Below are positions 60,318-64,000 of a stretch of DNA of 64,000 bases, piece by piece. The stretch covers positions 620,001 to 684,000 of the forward strand of contig JADJLP010000001.1 in NCBI GenBank assembly GCA_016710065.1, written 5' to 3'. Origin of the DNA: Candidatus Ideonella esbjergensis. Its GTDB lineage: Bacteria > Pseudomonadota > Gammaproteobacteria > Burkholderiales > Burkholderiaceae_C. The notes beneath the pieces were generated by a model. That model made no database searches. It saw only the letters and a program-made list of their open reading frames with translations, and was not told the origin of the DNA. Positions within the stretch are counted from its first letter, which is position 1. Each line of letters begins with the position of its first letter. Both the position numbers and the translations under genes were made by a program.

Positions 60318-61485
60318 CACTTCGCGCGGGAGGGTGGCCAGCAAGGCCATGCCGGCGGCCAGCACGCCGGCCGTCAGCCACAGCGCGCCCTTGAACGAGC
60401 CACTGGCCTGTGCCATGGCGCCGGCCAGTGCGGGTGCCAGCACCTGGGCTGCGCCGTAGCTCAGCGTCAAGCGTGCCATGGCCTTGCCGGGGTTGCGCGG
60501 TGAGCGCCGGCCCACCAGCGCCAGCGTCAGGCTCACCAGGCCGATGAAGGTGGCGCCATAGCCCACGGCACCTAGCAAGGCCGCTGCCAGCGAGCCTGAC
60601 AACGCCGGTGCCAGCACCGACACGGCCTGCAAACCAAAGGCCGTCAGCAGCGCGCGCTGCTCACCCACACGGCGGGCCACGCGGTCCCAGGCGAACACGG
60701 CCGGCATCGCCGCCAGGCCCACCAGCGCCCAGGTCAGCGCGCCCTGGCCGGCGAGGGCCGGTTCGCGCTCGACGATGGTGACGGTGAAGGTGGCGCTGAT
60801 CACGAAGCCCCAACCCGCTGCGAAATAGCTGCCCGCCATGGTGAGCAGCCAACGCCGCGAGGGCCCGGCCTCCAGGGCCTGTGCCGAAGCGGGAGGCGCA
60901 GGCGGAACCGGTGGCCGCCACCGCCAGGCCGGCACCATGAACAGTGCGCCCACGCCGCTGAGCGCCAGCCACTGCGTGGACCAGGTGGGCCACACACTGG
61001 CCAAGGCCCGGGCCGAGAGCGCCGACACGACAATGCCCAGCCCGATGCCGATGAAGTGCAGGCCCAGTTCGGGCCGCCGCCCGGCGCGCATCAGCCAGCC
61101 CAGCACCAGGCCCGAGCCCAGCAACATGCCGGCCGCGCCGCACAAGCCCCCCCAGGTAGCGCAGCGCTGCCCAGGCGGGCCACCAGTCGGTCAGCCCCAT
61201 GGCCACGGTGCTGAGCACGGCCAACCACAGGCCGGCGAGGTAGAGGTGGTGCCGCCACCTGGGTGAATCGATCCAGGCCGCCAGCAAAGCGCCGCTCATG
61301 TAGCCCGCGTAGTTGACGGCTGCCAGCGCACCCGCTGCCGCATCGCTCAGGCCGGTTTGAGCCTGCATGGTGGGCAGCAGCGGCGTGTAGGCAAAGCGGG
61401 CCAGGCCCAGCGTGAGCACCAGGCTGCAGATGCCGCCCACGATCACTTGCCAGGGCTGCAAGGGGTGTTCGGAGGACGCGCCCAT
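60312..61485 (-). pseudogene. MFS transporter (YbfB/YjiJ family), frameshifted at a run of seven G
   Basis: The N-terminal part (from ATG 61485) reads MGASSEHPLQPWQVIVGGIC, LTLGLARFAYTPLLPTMQ and GYMSGALLAAWID to about 61150. A frame change then occurs at a plus-strand C7 run (61147-61153), and the other frame continues CGAAGMLLGSGLVLGWLM to the stop at 60312. Removing one base from the run joins both halves into a 12-helix protein of about 390 residues. Either the gene is broken, the run is phase-variable, or the base is a sequencing error. YbfB/YjiJ transporters have unknown substrates. Confidence 0.85.
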
Positions 61486-61637
61486 CAGCGCAGTTCGGTA
61501 TCGACAAGGGGTTGCATGCACCAACGATAACGTGCCCACCCGCCCTGACAGGGCGCGGATTCCCCGATGGCCTTGCGTCGCGTCGGCAATTGATGCGGCA
61601 CACGTGCACAGAGTGCTGTGCCGCTAGCATGGGGCGC

Positions 61638-62255
61638 ATGTGGCTCGAAGCTCTGATCGTCTTCCCCGCCCTGTTGCTGGCCCTGGCCCTGCGGCCCTGG
61701 CGCGCCGTGCCGGCCAGCGGCCCGCCCTGGCCCTGGCTGGCATGGTGGGCCACGATGCCGCTGCTGTGGGGTGCCGACCAGGTGGCACGCATCCCCATCG
61801 TGCAGCCGCTGTCGGGCACCTGTTTGCTGGTGTTGCTGCTGGGCTGGCCGCTGGCCATGCTGGCGCTGTTGCCGGTGGCCCTGGTCACCACGCTGATGGG
61901 CCCCATGGGCTGGATCGAGGGCTTGTCGCGCTTGACCTGGCTGGGCGTCGTACCCGGCACGCTGCTGCTGCTGCTGGGCAGCGCCATACGGCGCTGGATG
62001 CCACACCACTTGTTTGTTTACATCCTGGGGCGGGGCTTCTTTGCCTCGGTGGTGGCGGGCAGCGTGGCCGGCGTGCTGGCGATGTGGGCCAACGGACTGC
62101 CGGCCGGCACCGGCGTGGAAGACCTGCTCATCGGCCGCTGGCTCTCGGCCTGGGGCGATGCCTTTCTCACGGGCATGTTCGTGGCCATCTTCGTGGCCTT
62201 CCGGCCCGATTGGCTGGCCACCTATTCCGACCGTTTGTACTTGCCAAAGGCATGA
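61638..62255 (+). CDS. Membrane protein of the CbiM-like/COG3235 energy-coupling permease group
   Basis: 205 residues from ATG 61638 (ATG 61629 is also possible). Five or six helices: LEALIVFPALLLALAL, WPWLAWWATMPLLWG, LLVLLLGWPLAMLALLPV, WLGVVPGTLLLLLGSAI, FASVVAGSVAGVLAMWA and WGDAFLTGMFVAIFVAF. Motifs PHHLFVYILGRGFF and WGDAFLTGM resemble energy-coupling factor permeases of the CbiM type, but without the CbiM Met1/His2 cobalt motif, so metal or B12-precursor transport is only a guess. Divergent from the MFS pseudogene. Weak ribosome site. Confidence 0.65.
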   Translation: MWLEALIVFPALLLALALRPWRAVPASGPPWPWLAWWATMPLLWGADQVARIPIVQPLSGTCLLVLLLGWPLAMLALLPVALVTTLMGPMGWIEGLSRLTWLGVVPGTLLLLLGSAIRRWMPHHLFVYILGRGFFASVVAGSVAGVLAMWANGLPAGTGVEDLLIGRWLSAWGDAFLTGMFVAIFVAFRPDWLATYSDRLYLPKA

Positions 62256-62295
62256 CGGCAGGACTGCTGACGGCGCATAGCGGCCGGCCGTATTT

Positions 62296-62713
62296 CGTCA
62301 TTCCCGCGTAGGCGGGAATCCATGTCTTTGCTTCGGCTGCGGCAGCGCAGCGGCGGTACCTTCGGCCTACGGACTCCTCGCGGACCAGCGCCGTGCCCTC
62401 TGTTGCGCCTGCGCTCTCTTGTTCCGCCTTGGCCCTCGGAGCTCTCTACCCAAACGCGAATGTGCCCTCCGTCCGAAGGCACCACCACTGCCCTGCAACC
62501 CCTGACGGTGGCGGTCCACCTGGTGGCGCGCCACCGCTGTCTCAGGCAGAGGGTGTCGGGTACCCGCCCGACGGAACTCAGGAGGAATGCGCCATGCCCG
62601 GCTTGAGGGCATGGCGGAGGGGGAGATGGAGTCGGGCGGGTACCCGTCGACCTCTGCCCCGCCACCGACGTGTGAGCGAGAAAACCTGGATTCCCGCCTG
62701 CGCGGGAATGACG
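62296..62713. repeat. MITE-like element C
   Basis: The terminal 27-bp arms 62296-62322 and 62687-62713 are inverted copies with one mismatch and carry the REP core shared with elements A and B. The interior holds a second, imperfect inverted pair around GGGTACCCGCCCGAC (near 62545 and 62655), and GGCAGAGGGTGTCGGGTACC matches the inside of element B in opposite orientation. Small frames over it translate the repeat (WIPACAGMT) and are not genes. Together with short flanks it accounts for the 531-base gap. Confidence 0.85.
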
Positions 62714-62786
62714 GGGTCGAGGGACGGGGATGACGGACTGCTATGCGCCGTCAGCAGAAGTCGCGCTGCCTGCTTCGGTCAGTGCC

Positions 62787-63605
62787 TCATTTGCCGACGC
62801 GGAATTCAATGCGCCGGTTGCGGGCGCGGCCTTCTTCAGTGTTGTTGTCGGCAACGGGGCGGTCGGGGCCCAGGCCGGCGGTGCTGATGGCCAGCGAGGC
62901 GATGCCCTTGCGCACCAAGTAAGCCTTCACCGCTTCGGCACGGGCGCTGGACAGCGCCACGTTGGCGGCATGTGCGCCATTGGCATCGGTGTGGCCCACC
63001 ACCTCGAACTTGCGGCCGCTGAGCTTCATCAGCACCGGGGCCAGTTCGTCCAGCACGGTCACACCCTTGGGGGTGAGGATGGCGCTGCCACGCTCGAACT
63101 CGACAATGCGGTTGGCCAGCGCGGCGTCCACCAGTTCCTGCCCGGCTGCCGCCACCCGCAGACCATTGCGCACCGTGTAGGTGGGGTTGCCCAGCGCGAT
63201 CGAGAGTTGCTGCGGCAGTTGCTGGCGCGTGGCGTCATTGGCCACCTCGCCGTTCACCTCTACCACGTTGCCGTTGATGGCGATATGGCCATGGCTGACC
63301 TGGTTCAGTACCGGCTGCAAGGCCTTTTGAACCTGTGCCGACCAATTGGGCGGTGCGGCCAAATTGCTGCCCACGCCCAGCTGGTCGATCACGCGGTCGG
63401 CACCAAACACCTCGCGGGCACGGCCCAGGATGGCCTGGCGGGCGGCTTCATCAGGCACCGAGCCGGACACCACCACGGGCAACCGGTTGGCCGCCGCCGC
63501 AGGCACGGTGGGCGGAGTTTGCGCCAGGCCTGACAAGGGCAGCAGAGTGAGCAGCGCCAGCGCCCTCAGGCCGTGGCGCCACCCGTGGTTCACGCGAGTC
63601 GTCAT
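62787..63605 (-). CDS. OmpA-family protein with BON-like repeats, T6SS-associated
   Basis: 272 residues from ATG 63605. A signal peptide ends near GLAQTPP. Two BON-like segments follow (VVVSGSVPDEAARQAILGRA; IAINGNVVEVNGEVANDATR). The OmpA C-domain at about 165-270 has EFERGSAILTPKGVTVLDEL, VGHTDANG, SSARAEAVKAYLV and RNRRIEFRV, which bind peptidoglycan. Members next to T6SS genes (TagL/ArfA-like) anchor the apparatus to the wall. It starts 5 bases after the TagF-like gene. Confidence 0.85.
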   Translation of the reverse strand: MTTRVNHGWRHGLRALALLTLLPLSGLAQTPPTVPAAAANRLPVVVSGSVPDEAARQAILGRAREVFGADRVIDQLGVGSNLAAPPNWSAQVQKALQPVLNQVSHGHIAINGNVVEVNGEVANDATRQQLPQQLSIALGNPTYTVRNGLRVAAAGQELVDAALANRIVEFERGSAILTPKGVTVLDELAPVLMKLSGRKFEVVGHTDANGAHAANVALSSARAEAVKAYLVRKGIASLAISTAGLGPDRPVADNNTEEGRARNRRIEFRVGK

Positions 63606-63609
63606 GGCA

Positions 63610-64000
63610 TCAGCTCCCGAGAAAGGCTTCGGTGAAGGTATCGCGGGCCTGCTTGAGCGACAGGCCCGGTTGTTTGAGGTAGCTCGACAGTTTCTTGACC
63701 GCATAGTCCTGCTCGACAAAGTCTTCCACCCAGTCGGCCCGGCGCGTGTCCACAAAGACCTCGCCCAGGTAGTCTGGGTCCATCAAGGCCCGCAGCGCGC
63801 GCGGCGAGGCCCCTTCGAAGCCGATGTGCAGAGACACGGTCTGGTCGTGCGCGCATTGCAGGAACAGCGCCAACTCGAAATCGGCGCGGGTGAGAAAGCC
63901 CGACACCAGGTCCATCCACAGCGTGGCCACCAGCGGCTGGTACAGCGGGTCGGCAGGTAGCGGCAGCGTCAGGCCCTTGTCGAGCCGCTGCACACCGCTG
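63610..64000 (-). CDS. Probable T6SS-associated TagF-type protein, C-terminal part (5' end outside window)
   Basis: About 129 residues are visible on the minus strand, open to the right edge. The segment LVSGFLTRADFELALFLQCA, HDQTVSLHIGFEGASPRALR and the acidic VFVDTRRADWVEDFVEQDYA matches by eye the C-terminal region of long TagF proteins, which regulate T6SS post-translationally. The identification is tentative. The upstream part and the rest of any T6SS operon lie beyond the window. Confidence 0.5.
   Translation of the reverse strand, partial: SGVQRLDKGLTLPLPADPLYQPLVATLWMDLVSGFLTRADFELALFLQCAHDQTVSLHIGFEGASPRALRALMDPDYLGEVFVDTRRADWVEDFVEQDYAVKKLSSYLKQPGLSLKQARDTFTEAFLGS

Noticed and set aside
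41626..62713. Repeats considered as a CRISPR array or integrative element ends
   Set aside because: Copies are few, far apart, inverted and palindromic, with no regular spacers, integrase or tRNA target nearby.
62393..62887. Plus-strand frame with WIPACAGMT-like peptide near 62690
   Set aside because: That peptide is the translation of the REP core and appears wherever the repeat occurs; it is not a gene.
1..64000. Search by eye for tRNA and rRNA genes
   Set aside because: No cloverleaf with a conserved T-loop or rRNA core sequence was recognised in any intergenic gap.

Overview
The window is GC-rich, densely coded DNA that reads as chromosome of a betaproteobacterium, most likely Burkholderiales and near Comamonadaceae (Rhodoferax/Hydrogenophaga-type). 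The clues are a dksA-STAS-hslVU block, a corC-lnt-glyQS run, a fused isobutyryl-CoA mutase, a LiuR-type MerR regulator and the codon use. No rRNA, tRNA, CRISPR array, integrase or intact IS element was found, and the species is not determined.

Layout. (1) 1-5920: a plus-strand operon with an NHL propeller (cut by the left edge), an outer-membrane beta-barrel, a second NHL propeller that is a lipoprotein, a 12-heme cytochrome with one CX3CH site, and a 7-heme cytochrome. It looks like a porin-cytochrome electron conduit. (2) 5976-14257: housekeeping and accessory genes: lytic transglycosylase, patatin, diguanylate cyclase, FAD protein, a 55-aa basic protein, a CorA-like protein and a VOC protein. 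(3) 14297-25275: icmF, coaX, a K+ channel, hslUV, a STAS protein, dksA and a COG0523 GTPase. (4) 25406-33379: corC-lnt, glyQ-glyS, a gmhB-like gene, plsC and a YgjP-type protease. (5) 33380-33605: a CRP-like site and two terminators bracketing a possible small RNA or mini-ORF. (6) 33606-41598: an MBL hydrolase divergent from a MerR/LiuR-led run of nine genes that includes thiolase, acyl-CoA dehydrogenase and carbonic anhydrase. (7) 41965-48145: tssA, then a cobalamin riboswitch driving btuB-btuC-btuD-btuF. (8) 48205-51761: a DUF1800/DUF1501 pair and a flavodoxin-like protein. (9) 51950-60317: the most striking block. It holds a 9-heme cytochrome fused to a cytochrome b membrane domain (CbcL-like), a monoheme cytochrome, and decaheme MtrC, decaheme MtrA and the MtrB porin. 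(10) 60312-64000: a frameshifted MFS gene, a CbiM/COG3235-like membrane protein, a MITE-like repeat, and an OmpA/BON protein with the end of a probable T6SS TagF-type gene.

How the parts fit. Region 9 can be read as a complete route for electrons from the quinone pool (CbcL-like) through periplasmic cytochromes to an outer-membrane MtrCAB conduit, that is, extracellular electron transfer, in either direction. Region 1 may be a second conduit of another family. B12 uptake (region 7) serves the B12-dependent IcmF (region 3). The same palindromic operator lies upstream of icmF and of the MerR gene, so branched-chain acyl-CoA catabolism here is probably one LiuR regulon. Dispersed REP/MITE-like repeats sit at 7209, 41626 and 62296. 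Functions are inferred from motifs and context; no database search was run.
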